A stretch of DNA of 64,000 nt from Ruminococcus flavefaciens ATCC 19208 (GTDB taxonomy: Bacteria > Bacillota > Clostridia > Oscillospirales > Ruminococcaceae). The translations under genes and the position numbers were made by a program. The stretch's first letter is position 1; every line of letters begins with the position of its first letter. The stretch covers positions 310,001 to 374,000 of the forward strand of contig NZ_JAEF01000006.1 of the NCBI RefSeq assembly GCF_000518765.1, read 5' to 3'. Below the pieces are notes generated by a model. The model did no database searches and was not told where the DNA came from. It was given only the letters and a program-made list of their open reading frames with translations. Positions 26,745 through 34,346 of this stretch are shown here, piece by piece.

Positions 26745-26821
26745 GTGCTTGTAGCTCAGCTGGATAGAGTGACTGGCTACGAACCAGTAGGTCGGGGGTT
26801 CGAATCCCTCCAGGCACGCCA
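26745..26821 (+). tRNA. tRNA-Arg (anticodon ACG)
   Basis: 77 nt with encoded CCA. Acceptor GTGCTTG pairs with CAGGCAC (one G-U). The anticodon arm is CTGGC TACGAAC CAG, with the anticodon ACG needing tadA conversion to ICG to read CGN codons. The T arm is GGGGG TTCGAAT CCCTC-type. The discriminator is G. Confidence 0.95.
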
Positions 26822-26827
26822 TACGAC

Positions 26828-26856
26828 AAACCTCACGTTTTTACGTGAGGTTTTTT
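26828..26856 (+). terminator. Terminator after tRNA-Arg
   Basis: AAACCTCACG, short T-rich loop, CGTGAGGTTTTTT, 7 nt after the tRNA. Confidence 0.88.
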
Positions 26857-26880
26857 GCTTTATTCGTAATGTTGTTTGTC

Positions 26881-26909
26881 TTGACAAAAATTGATTAAAA
26901 GGGTATAAT
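26881..26909 (+). promoter_or_regulatory. Promoter of the sortase operon
   Basis: Perfect TTGACA (26881-26886), 17-nt spacer, perfect TATAAT (26904-26909). Predicted start about 24 nt before the ATG at 26940. Confidence 0.85.
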
Positions 26910-26939
26910 AATTAAGTATATATGTTAGGAGGGGTTGAA

Positions 26940-27728
26940 ATGAAAAAGGCATATGTCCCGTTTGTTACATCAGCTGCTATTACTGTTGGATTGCTTTCAA
27001 GTGGTTTTTCTGCAAATGCAACGACAGTCGATGATGTTGCCGATGTTGCAAGATCCTATGGATATTCCGAAGAAAATATTCAGGAGGGATATAATGAATA
27101 TTATTCCCATCCCGAAGATTATCCGTCAGATCGTCTTGATATGGTTATAGAAAAGCTGCATGATGCAGGTAATCAGATGATAACAACAGGTCCGCAAGTG
27201 GTTGATCCTGTAATAACAACAACTGTTGCCGCGGTTAACGATGATAATGCACAGGCTCCTGCAGAATCTGATCTTATAACAATTACCGCAGTTGACGGTA
27301 CTACTTTTACAAGAATAAGCCGTGAAGCTTTTATAAATATGTCGTATGACGATAAAATGTCATATTTAAGAACTTTTACACCTACTCAGCAGCAGGCTTT
27401 TATTGATGATCTAAGTCCTGAGGAATACAGAAGTCTTATGAAACAGAGCCCTGCTGAACAAAAAGTCAAGATCGTTGATAAGCTTTCTCAGGCTGCGGAA
27501 GAAATGGGGCTTAACATAACAGTAGATGAAATTACTGATGATTCTCTGACTCTTGCAATGCGCAATGATAAAGGAGAGCTTGTTAATGTGTCAACAGCAG
27601 GTACGACTGTTGAAGATACAGGATATGACCGCAGGGGAATTCTTGCTGCAGCAGGTGTATTGATATGCATTGCTATTACAGCTGCTTATTTTATAATGCG
27701 TTATATCAAAAATGAGGAAACGGAGTAA
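26940..27728 (+). CDS. Secreted, C-terminally membrane-anchored protein encoded with a sortase
   Basis: 262 residues from ATG 26940 (GGAGGGG site). The signal peptide ends around SANA (about 27). An extracellular part of about 200 residues follows, with one segment rich in helices (RISREAFINMSYDDKMSYLRTFTPTQQQAFIDDLSPEEYRSLM). One transmembrane segment near the C-terminus (RGILAAAGVLICIAITAAYFIM) precedes a short charged tail KNEETE. No LPxTG-like motif precedes the hydrophobic segment, so it does not look like a classical sortase substrate. First gene of a tight three-gene operon (3 nt to the sortase). Family not recognised. Confidence 0.72.
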   Translation: MKKAYVPFVTSAAITVGLLSSGFSANATTVDDVADVARSYGYSEENIQEGYNEYYSHPEDYPSDRLDMVIEKLHDAGNQMITTGPQVVDPVITTTVAAVNDDNAQAPAESDLITITAVDGTTFTRISREAFINMSYDDKMSYLRTFTPTQQQAFIDDLSPEEYRSLMKQSPAEQKVKIVDKLSQAAEEMGLNITVDEITDDSLTLAMRNDKGELVNVSTAGTTVEDTGYDRRGILAAAGVLICIAITAAYFIMRYIKNEETE

Positions 27729-27731
27729 TAA

Positions 27732-28421
27732 ATGGAGAAAAAGGCAAAAAAAAGTAATGTTCTTGTTCATGTTGTCACACCGTTTATCCTGCTTTTTCTG
27801 TGCGTCGGAATCCTGATTATAGCACTTATTAAGCCATCGGATAAGCTTAAAGTCTATGTTAATCTTGCGTTTATGGACGATTTAAAAACCTCTCCTGAGG
27901 CTGCCGGCTCAGGTCTTTTTTTAAAAGATAATGATATTGTTGAGGATTACGATGGTGAGACTTTTGATGATGGAGAGATTATACGTCCAAAATTCGGAGA
28001 AATGTATGCTTCACTGAAATGTACTGCGTTTGATATATCTGTTCCTGTATACTGGGGAAGCAACTCAGAGCTTTTTGAACACGGTGCTTGTCAGTCATCC
28101 GGCTCTGCTGTTATTGGTGATGACGGAAATACAGTTATCAGTGCTCATGAAGATACATTTTTCTCTGAACTTTACAAGCTTAAAAAGGGAGATACTGTTA
28201 CTTTGAACACTATTTACGGCGAATTCAAATATAAAGTCACAGAGACTATTACCTTCAATAAAAAAGAGGGAAAGTACGTAGCTCCGTCAAAAGATTCAAA
28301 ACTTACGCTTTATACCTGTAAACGAAATGTGCTTGGCAGTGCAGATGAACGTATAGGTGTTATATGTGAACCTACAGAAAAGAAATTCTATAATAAATCA
28401 GGGGAGGCGGATGCAAAATGA
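27732..28421 (+). CDS. Sortase (class not certain)
   Basis: 229 residues: an N-terminal transmembrane anchor (about 11-33), then a sortase barrel. The catalytic triad is readable: H139 in ISAHED, C196 in TLYTC, R207 in DERIGV. The TLxTC pattern is that of the sortase family. The substrate motif is unknown, and no LPxTG protein is encoded in the window. The stop codon overlaps the start of the next gene (ATGA). Possible substrates are the membrane partners in this operon or surface proteins elsewhere, such as cellulosome scaffoldins, which are sortase-anchored in R. flavefaciens. Confidence 0.85.
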   Translation: MEKKAKKSNVLVHVVTPFILLFLCVGILIIALIKPSDKLKVYVNLAFMDDLKTSPEAAGSGLFLKDNDIVEDYDGETFDDGEIIRPKFGEMYASLKCTAFDISVPVYWGSNSELFEHGACQSSGSAVIGDDGNTVISAHEDTFFSELYKLKKGDTVTLNTIYGEFKYKVTETITFNKKEGKYVAPSKDSKLTLYTCKRNVLGSADERIGVICEPTEKKFYNKSGEADAK

Positions 28422-29311
28422 AAAAATGTATCATCTACCTGTTTTCACTTATATTTTCGGTTCTGCTTGTATTTATGCTCATAGCAAGTTCTGCGCTCCT
28501 TCTTGTTGATATTAATGTTTCCGAAAAGAAACTTAACGATCTTGCTTCAAAGAAAGATCTTGATTCAAAAATTTATACAGAGATCGGGAAGTATTACTCT
28601 GATAAATTCAACACAACAGGTATTCCCGCAGAGGTTTATATGGACGCAATAGATGCTTCGTATATCAAATCCTGTGAAGAGGCATATATCAAGGCTGCTT
28701 TCGAGGCACTTGAAAACCATAATGAAATGAGTATCTCTCTTCCTAAAAACAAGCAGCTTGAAGAAAATATCGAGATTTTTTTCAATGATTTTGCCGATAA
28801 GAACGGATATGAAAAAGATGACAAGTTTGAATTGAAGCTCAGAACCACCACTGAAAACGCTTATTCATCTATCGGTTCATTCTGTGATGTTTATAAATTT
28901 TCAGCAATGAATAATCATGGTGTTCTTTCAAAGCTTTCAAAGGTTTATTCTGACAGAATTATTATGACCTGTGGCTGCATGGCAGCAACTCTTATACTTA
29001 TCTTACTGCTTGTGTTTATCAACAGAAAAAAGAAAATTACAACAATGTACTGGTGCGGTATATCCTCACTTATTGCCGGTATTCTTGGAAGCTGTCCGAG
29101 TATCTATCTGCTTGTTACAAGGTTTTATGACTCTTTTTCTATAAAGCAGGCGGCTGTATTCACAGCCTTTACAAGTGCAATGTACAAATATACGGAAGCA
29201 TTTATGGCTGTACACATTGCTTTTGCCGTTATCGGAATAACTCTTGTGGTCATATACGGCGTTATCCATGATAAAAAAACTTATCCTGGCACAAAACCTA
29301 CAGAAATATAA
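28418..29311 (+). CDS. Multi-pass membrane protein of the sortase operon
   Basis: 297 residues. One N-terminal transmembrane helix (about 7-28) is followed by an extracellular region (about 30-185), probably helical and charged. Three C-terminal transmembrane helices then follow (about 187-206, 213-237, 262-283) and a short basic tail. It starts within the sortase stop codon, so translation is coupled. I recognise no family. Its topology suggests a scaffold or substrate-presenting partner for the sortase; this is inferred from position only. Confidence 0.7.
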   Translation: MKKCIIYLFSLIFSVLLVFMLIASSALLLVDINVSEKKLNDLASKKDLDSKIYTEIGKYYSDKFNTTGIPAEVYMDAIDASYIKSCEEAYIKAAFEALENHNEMSISLPKNKQLEENIEIFFNDFADKNGYEKDDKFELKLRTTTENAYSSIGSFCDVYKFSAMNNHGVLSKLSKVYSDRIIMTCGCMAATLILILLLVFINRKKKITTMYWCGISSLIAGILGSCPSIYLLVTRFYDSFSIKQAAVFTAFTSAMYKYTEAFMAVHIAFAVIGITLVVIYGVIHDKKTYPGTKPTEI

Positions 29312-29376
29312 TTTGTGCAGCTGTTTATACAGCTGCTTTTTCATTATAAAAAATCATATTTTTTTCGCAGAAAACA

Positions 29377-29406
29377 TTGACATTAATGTATAAAAGGTGA
29401 TATAAT
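29377..29406 (+). promoter_or_regulatory. Promoter of the aquaporin gene
   Basis: Perfect TTGACA (29377-29382), 18-nt spacer, perfect TATAAT (29401-29406). Confidence 0.8.
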
Positions 29407-29451
29407 CTACTTATCGGATAACCCATTTTGATTTATTAAGGAGGAATAAAA

Positions 29452-30216
29452 ATGGAATCAATCAAAAAGTATATTGCAGAAGTTATAGGAACATTTGTGC
29501 TTGTTCTTCTCGGCTGCGGAACAGCAATGCTCGTTGGATGTGATGCTGTTAATGGAGGAGGATATATACTTACAGCACTTGCATTCGGACTTGTGATCGT
29601 TGGTATGGCATATTGCATAGGAAATATTTCAGGCTGCCATATTAATCCTGCTGTTTCACTTGGAGTACTTCTCAGCGGCGGAATGACATTCACTGATTTT
29701 ATCGGTTATGTTGTTTCACAGTGTATCGGCGCAGTTGCAGGTGCAGGCGTTTTAAAGGCAATATTCGATCTTGGAAACGTTGTTGACAAGACAGGCGGAT
29801 ACGGTGCAAACGGTCTTGCCGGTGTTGATGGCAGTGCAGGTGCAGGTCTTCTCGTTGAGATACTTCTCACATTTATATTTGTTATGACAATTCTTGGCGT
29901 AACTTCAAAGAAGTCTAATCACGGTTCATTCGGCGGACTTATCATAGGTCTTACACTTACACTGGTTCATATTTTCGGAATAGGTCTTACAGGTACTTCC
30001 GTAAATCCTGCAAGAAGCTTCGGACCTGCTCTTTTCGCAGGCGGAGATGCTCTCAGCGACCTGTGGGTATTCATTGTCGGACCTTTTATCGGTGCTATTC
30101 TTGCTGCTTGTGTATACAAGTTCCTTGAATCATCAAACAAAAAAGCTCCTGAAAAGGCTCCTGCTCCTGTTAAGCAGGTTTCGGCAAAGCCTGCTCAGAG
30201 GAAGAAAAAGAAATGA
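29452..30216 (+). CDS. Aquaporin / MIP-family channel
   Basis: Six-helix channel of 254 residues. Both NPA boxes are present: CHINPAVSLG near residue 65 and SVNPARSFGPALF near residue 185. The second box, with its Arg and the following Ser-Phe-Gly-Pro, resembles AqpZ-type water channels more than glycerol facilitators. An extra Lys/Pro/Ala-rich C-terminal tail of about 30 residues (KKAPEKAPAPVK) is unusual. Site AAGGAGG; single-gene unit with its own promoter and terminator. Confidence 0.9.
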   Translation: MESIKKYIAEVIGTFVLVLLGCGTAMLVGCDAVNGGGYILTALAFGLVIVGMAYCIGNISGCHINPAVSLGVLLSGGMTFTDFIGYVVSQCIGAVAGAGVLKAIFDLGNVVDKTGGYGANGLAGVDGSAGAGLLVEILLTFIFVMTILGVTSKKSNHGSFGGLIIGLTLTLVHIFGIGLTGTSVNPARSFGPALFAGGDALSDLWVFIVGPFIGAILAACVYKFLESSNKKAPEKAPAPVKQVSAKPAQRKKKK

Positions 30217-30223
30217 TCATATC

Positions 30224-30255
30224 AAAGCTCCCTTACAGGGAGCTTTTCTTTTTCG
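30224..30255 (+). terminator. Terminator after the aquaporin gene
   Basis: AAAGCTCCC, loop TTACA, GGGAGCTTTTCTTTTT: 9-bp stem and U tract. Confidence 0.85.
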
Positions 30256-30299
30256 GCACTTTGTATTAATACTGTGCATCGTTTTCGTACAAAATGTGG

Positions 30300-30328
30300 T
30301 TGACTATTGGTCGATTTTGTGATAAAAT
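30300..30328 (+). promoter_or_regulatory. Promoter of the PH-like/FkbM operon
   Basis: TTGACT (30300-30305), 17-nt spacer, TAAAAT (30323-30328). Predicted start about 37 nt before the ATG at 30372. Confidence 0.7.
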
Positions 30329-30371
30329 AATTGTATAAAGTCTGCCTGTTGATGAATTGGAGGATAAATTT

Positions 30372-30791
30372 ATGAGAAAAAATGATTTTGAATATGTATG
30401 GACAGATAAAAAACGTTCTATTTTTGGTCTGCCGCTTACATTTACACGTTATTTTCTTACTGAAACAAAATTTATAACACGTACAGGCTTTTTAAATGTT
30501 GATGAAGATGAAATTGATCTTTATAAGATAACTGATAAAAAAGTGAGATATCCTTTTTTTCAGCGTCTTGTTAACTGCGGTACAATTATTATATACAGCC
30601 GCGATGCAGATACCCCTTCTAAAGAGGTACATTGTATAAAAAATGTAAGAAAGGTTTCTGAGCTTATTGACAAATATCTCAATGTAATGCGTGATAAGTA
30701 CGGCATAAGAGGAAGAGATATGATGAGTATGCACGCACATGATCATTGTGATGATTGTGATGATGTGCATGACCATGACGGAGATTATTAA
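30372..30791 (+). CDS. PH-domain-like protein with a His/Asp-rich tail
   Basis: 139 residues from ATG 30372 behind TTGGAGG. The body (about 15-105) resembles a bPH2-type domain (YFLTETKFITRTGFLNVDEDEIDLY, then NCGTIIIYSRD), but no membrane helix is present. The last 25 residues are crowded with His, Asp and Cys (AHDHCDDCDDVHDHDGDY), a likely metal-binding tail. FkbM follows after only 20 nt. Function unknown. Confidence 0.68.
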   Translation: MRKNDFEYVWTDKKRSIFGLPLTFTRYFLTETKFITRTGFLNVDEDEIDLYKITDKKVRYPFFQRLVNCGTIIIYSRDADTPSKEVHCIKNVRKVSELIDKYLNVMRDKYGIRGRDMMSMHAHDHCDDCDDVHDHDGDY

Positions 30792-30811
30792 GTTCAGAGG
30801 TGATTGGGAGA

Positions 30812-31876
30812 ATGCTCTCGTTTATAACAGAAAAACAATCCAGCTGGGACAGGCTTAAAGCCGAAAAGCGTCCTATTTTTATCTACGGAATGGGAGATGG
30901 AGCATTAAAGATAATGGCCGTTTTCCGTGAAAAGAAAATAACTGTAGCAGGAATCTTTGCAAGTGACGATTTTGTACGCGGACATTCTTTTGAAGGTTAC
31001 AGAGTTCATAAGCTTTCTGAAATTGAAGAAGCTGTTGATGATTTTGTTGTAGTACTTGCATTTGCAGCAGGTTATCAGGAGATAGTTGATAAGATCCATA
31101 TGATAGCTTCAAAGCATACACTCTATGTCCCAGATGTTCCTGTTGTAGGCAGGGGACTCTTTACTTATGAGTATTGTCTTGAAAACGCTGATAAGATACA
31201 GCAGGTATATGACAGCCTTGCAGATGACTATTCGAGAAAGGTCTACGCTAATATAATAAACTTCAAGATAAGTGGTAAGATAGAATATTTATCGGCTGTA
31301 ACCTCCTCAAAGGCTGATATATATAAGAAGATAATAAAACCTAATCTTAATGAAGTGTATGTTGACTTAGGTGCTTACAACGGAGATACGATAAAGGAAC
31401 TTCTTGAGTTTACTCACGGTAAATATGTTTCTATATATGCCCTTGAGCCTGATAAGAAGAATTTCAAGAAGCTTGCAAAATTCGTTGACGGTATGCCTCA
31501 TGTTTACGCATTTAATTCAGCAGCATGGTGCATAGATACCGAGCTTCCTTTCGCAGCTAAAGCAGGCAGACAATCTGCAATCACAGCAGCTTCTGAGAAC
31601 ATGGTAGGAGCACTTTCAGTCGACAGTATACTTGCAAAAAAGCCTGCAACAATAATAAAAATGGACGTTGAAGGCTTTGAACGTGAAGCTATTTGGGGAG
31701 CTTCACTTACAATATCACATTACGCTCCTAAAATGATGGTGTCCCTTTATCACAGAAACGAGGATATATTTGAGCTTCCTTTGCTTATCAAAAAGCTTAA
31801 TCCTTCTTATAAGCTGTATATACGCCACCAGCTTTATATACCTGCTTGGGAAACTAACCTTTACGCAACAGTATAA
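30812..31876 (+). CDS. FkbM-family methyltransferase with N-terminal Rossmann-like domain
   Basis: About 354 residues. The N-terminal part (about 20-115) looks like a nucleotide-binding domain (IFIYGMGDGALKIMAVF, VAGIFASDDF), as in sugar-modifying enzymes. The C-terminal part is an FkbM methyltransferase (VYVDLGAYNGDTIKELL SAM-binding loop; IIKMDVEGFEREAIWGA). Such proteins methylate sugars or glycan-linked groups. The start is uncertain: GTG at 30800 lies within the best ribosome site (AGAGG), so the ATG at 30812 was chosen. Confidence 0.82.
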   Translation: MLSFITEKQSSWDRLKAEKRPIFIYGMGDGALKIMAVFREKKITVAGIFASDDFVRGHSFEGYRVHKLSEIEEAVDDFVVVLAFAAGYQEIVDKIHMIASKHTLYVPDVPVVGRGLFTYEYCLENADKIQQVYDSLADDYSRKVYANIINFKISGKIEYLSAVTSSKADIYKKIIKPNLNEVYVDLGAYNGDTIKELLEFTHGKYVSIYALEPDKKNFKKLAKFVDGMPHVYAFNSAAWCIDTELPFAAKAGRQSAITAASENMVGALSVDSILAKKPATIIKMDVEGFEREAIWGASLTISHYAPKMMVSLYHRNEDIFELPLLIKKLNPSYKLYIRHQLYIPAWETNLYATV

Positions 31877-31882
31877 AATTAT

Positions 31883-31914
31883 AAGCGATAGACCTATGTG
31901 CCTATCGCTTTTGT
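31883..31914 (+). terminator. Terminator after the FkbM gene
   Basis: AAGCGATAG, 10-nt loop, CTATCGCTTTTG: 9-bp stem, short U run. Confidence 0.7.
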
Positions 31915-31935
31915 TATTGATAAAGGAGACATATT

Positions 31936-32511
31936 ATGAATGTATATAAATATCTCGACATACTCCATACAGCCGAAAAACTGAAAGATACTCTGAGACA
32001 TTGTACAACATCAAACAGAAGAATAGAAAGTGTTGCTGAGCATAGCTGGAGAATAGCATTAATGGCTATGCTTCTCAAACATGAATTTGCTGATGTAGAC
32101 ATTGAAAGAATTATAAAAATGTGCCTTATACACGATATGGGGGAGTGTTTTACAGGGGATATCCCTACGTTTATCAAAACAAGCAATGACAGAAAAACAG
32201 AAGATATACTTTTATATAAATGGATCGAAACGCTGCCTATGGACATAAAAAAAGACTTTACAGCATTATTTGACGAAATAAATGCTCAGGTAACGAAAGA
32301 AGCAAAGCTTTTCAAAGCACTTGATAAACTCGAAGCGTTGATACAGCATAATGAATCTCCAATAGATACGTGGTCTGAAAACGAATATGAGCTTAACAAG
32401 ACCTACGCTTTTGATACAGTGGCTTTTTCAGATTGGCTTACAGAGCTAAGGAAAGTCATACTCGATGAAACTATTGATAAAATACAGCAAGAGAAAGATT
32501 GGAATTCTTGA
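31936..32511 (+). CDS. HD-domain nucleotidase (YfbR-like)
   Basis: 191 residues with the HD-domain metal ligands: H in RRIESVAEHSWR, HD in CLIHDMGECFTGD, and a later Asp in KALDKLEAL. This layout matches the YfbR/HDDC2 group of 5'-deoxynucleotidases, which trim dNMPs. Site AAAGGAG. A strong bidirectional terminator follows. Confidence 0.85.
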   Translation: MNVYKYLDILHTAEKLKDTLRHCTTSNRRIESVAEHSWRIALMAMLLKHEFADVDIERIIKMCLIHDMGECFTGDIPTFIKTSNDRKTEDILLYKWIETLPMDIKKDFTALFDEINAQVTKEAKLFKALDKLEALIQHNESPIDTWSENEYELNKTYAFDTVAFSDWLTELRKVILDETIDKIQQEKDWNS

Positions 32512-32522
32512 TTTTACAGTAA

Positions 32523-32556
32523 AAAATCCGTACAGAATAAACTGTACGGATTTTAT
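32523..32556 (+). terminator. Bidirectional terminator between the HD gene and pyrB
   Basis: AAAATCCGTACAG, loop AATAAA, CTGTACGGATTTT: perfect 13-bp stem with A and T runs on both sides, serving converging genes. Confidence 0.92.
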
Positions 32557-32557
32557 G

Positions 32558-33640
32558 TTATATAAGCTTTCTTTCGTCACAGTATTCACATTCAAGAAGA
32601 GTTTCGTCTCTGCTCGCACGGAAGCTCTTAGGAAGATACTCCTCATGATTGGTGATACATTTCGGATTTGAGCACTTAACACCTGCAAAGACTTTGCCTT
32701 TAAGCGTTTCAGACTGCTTTTTCTCTTTGAGAATAGTCATTATAAGTGCCATTCTTACATACATACCATATTTTGCCTGTTTAAAGTACATTGCACGAGT
32801 ATCATCATCTACTTCGACAGTTATTTCATCGACACGCGGAAGAGGATGCATAACTATCATATCATTTCTTGCAAGCAGCATCTTTTTTCTATCGAGAACA
32901 TACGTGTTTTTCTGAGCAAGATACTCTTCTCTGCTTGCAAAACGCTCCTGCTGTATACGGGTCATATAAAGCACGTCAAGTTTACCGATAGCGTCTTCGA
33001 GAGTATTGATCTCTTCAAATGTACTTCCGTTAGCCTTGATTATATCCTTGATGTATGCAGGCATACCAAGCTGTTGTGTGGAGATGAAAACAAATTTATT
33101 GTTCGGGAACATACTAAGTGCTTTGCAAAGAGAATGAACAGTTCTTCCGTTAAGAAGATCACCGCACATTCCGATAGTAAGTCCCGAAAGAGTTTTCTTT
33201 TCTATCTTTAATGTAAGAAGATCGGTAAGAGTCTGTGTTGGGTGGAGATGACCGCCGTCTCCTGCGTTTATTACCGAACAGTCAGAAGTAAGCGAAGCAG
33301 CCTTGGCTGCACCTGCTATTGGGTGCCTTATAACAAGAACATCGGCATAATTGCTGACGATCTTAGTTGTATCCTTTATAGTTTCACCTTTTGAAACGGA
33401 AGAATTAGCCGGATTATCAAAACCTATTATCTGTCCGCCGAGCCTTATCATTGCTGTCTGGAAAGACATCTGTGTTCTTGTGGAAGGTTCATAGAATAAT
33501 GTTGCCATTATTTTTCCGTCACATTCATGAGCAAATTTTTCGGGAGCCTTATAGATCTCTTCACCGAGCTCCACAACCTTTTTCCACCAAGATACGGGAT
33601 AATCATTTAGATCAATAAGATGCTGATATTCCGATAACAT
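32558..33640 (-). CDS. pyrB: Aspartate carbamoyltransferase with fused PyrI-type zinc domain
   Basis: Second step of pyrimidine synthesis: carbamoyl phosphate plus aspartate. The catalytic core (about 1-310) has the carbamoyl-phosphate loop FYEPSTRTQMSF at 49-60, the SVSKGET loop at 81-87 and the HPLPRVDE motif at 265-272. The last 45 residues add four Cys (323, 328, 351, 354; CSNPKC and CEYC). Their spacing and flanking residues match the zinc domain of the regulatory chain PyrI. The nucleotide-binding allosteric domain of PyrI is absent. The start follows CGGAGG. Downstream of an HD gene and asnB. Confidence 0.92.
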   Translation of the reverse strand: MLSEYQHLIDLNDYPVSWWKKVVELGEEIYKAPEKFAHECDGKIMATLFYEPSTRTQMSFQTAMIRLGGQIIGFDNPANSSVSKGETIKDTTKIVSNYADVLVIRHPIAGAAKAASLTSDCSVINAGDGGHLHPTQTLTDLLTLKIEKKTLSGLTIGMCGDLLNGRTVHSLCKALSMFPNNKFVFISTQQLGMPAYIKDIIKANGSTFEEINTLEDAIGKLDVLYMTRIQQERFASREEYLAQKNTYVLDRKKMLLARNDMIVMHPLPRVDEITVEVDDDTRAMYFKQAKYGMYVRMALIMTILKEKKQSETLKGKVFAGVKCSNPKCITNHEEYLPKSFRASRDETLLECEYCDERKLI

Positions 33641-33662
33641 ATTTTAAACCTCCGTTATATTA

Positions 33663-34331
33663 TTACAGTATTTTGCTGCCGTTTATTATCATTTCAAACT
33701 GTACACCGAGAAACTTTGACGCTCTTCTGCACAGCAGCATACGCTCCATAAATATCTCAAAATACTCAAGAACAGATGATATTTCTGTATCTATCTGAAG
33801 TTCAAGAATAATAGATGTTTTGCTGTCGTTGAAAACCACCTTTGAGTTTTCAACAGCATAGTTCACGCGGTCATGAATATCAAATGTAAGAAGATCGTGG
33901 TTGCGGACTCTGCTTCTACGCACATCGGTCTTATCACCGATTATCATAGCTGCTGAGATCGCATCAAGGGGCTGCCCCGTACCTTCATCGTGGTTGCCTA
34001 TGGCAGAGATTATAGAGCATATTTCATCGGCAGGCATACTGAGATTGTCAAGAAGTCTGAAAGCCATTACAGCTCCGCTCTGAGCGTGGTCAACTCTGTT
34101 GATAACATTGCCGATGTCATGCATGATAGAAGCTATACGTGCAAGCTCAACAGTTCTCTCGTCATATCCGAGAGTTTCAAGGATATAAGCAGAGGTATGA
34201 GCAACTCGCTCAACATGGGGAAATGAATGCTCTGTATACCCCAGAGCTTCAAGGGCATTGTCTGCGCGTCTGATATATTCCATAATATCAGGATTTTGCT
34301 TTATATATTTATAAGTAACTATACTTGGCAT
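33663..34331 (-). CDS. HD-domain phosphohydrolase
   Basis: 222 residues. HD ligands: H in FPHVERVAHTS, HD in SIMHDIGNVINRVDHAQSG, and a downstream HDE in IGNHDEGTGQPLD, followed by GDKTDVRRSRVR. This is a standard soluble HD hydrolase that I cannot assign to a substrate. It lies 15 nt after asnB and 22 nt before pyrB, in one probable transcript. Confidence 0.82.
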   Translation of the reverse strand: MPSIVTYKYIKQNPDIMEYIRRADNALEALGYTEHSFPHVERVAHTSAYILETLGYDERTVELARIASIMHDIGNVINRVDHAQSGAVMAFRLLDNLSMPADEICSIISAIGNHDEGTGQPLDAISAAMIIGDKTDVRRSRVRNHDLLTFDIHDRVNYAVENSKVVFNDSKTSIILELQIDTEISSVLEYFEIFMERMLLCRRASKFLGVQFEMIINGSKIL

Positions 34332-34346
34332 ATTTTCACCTTAAAA

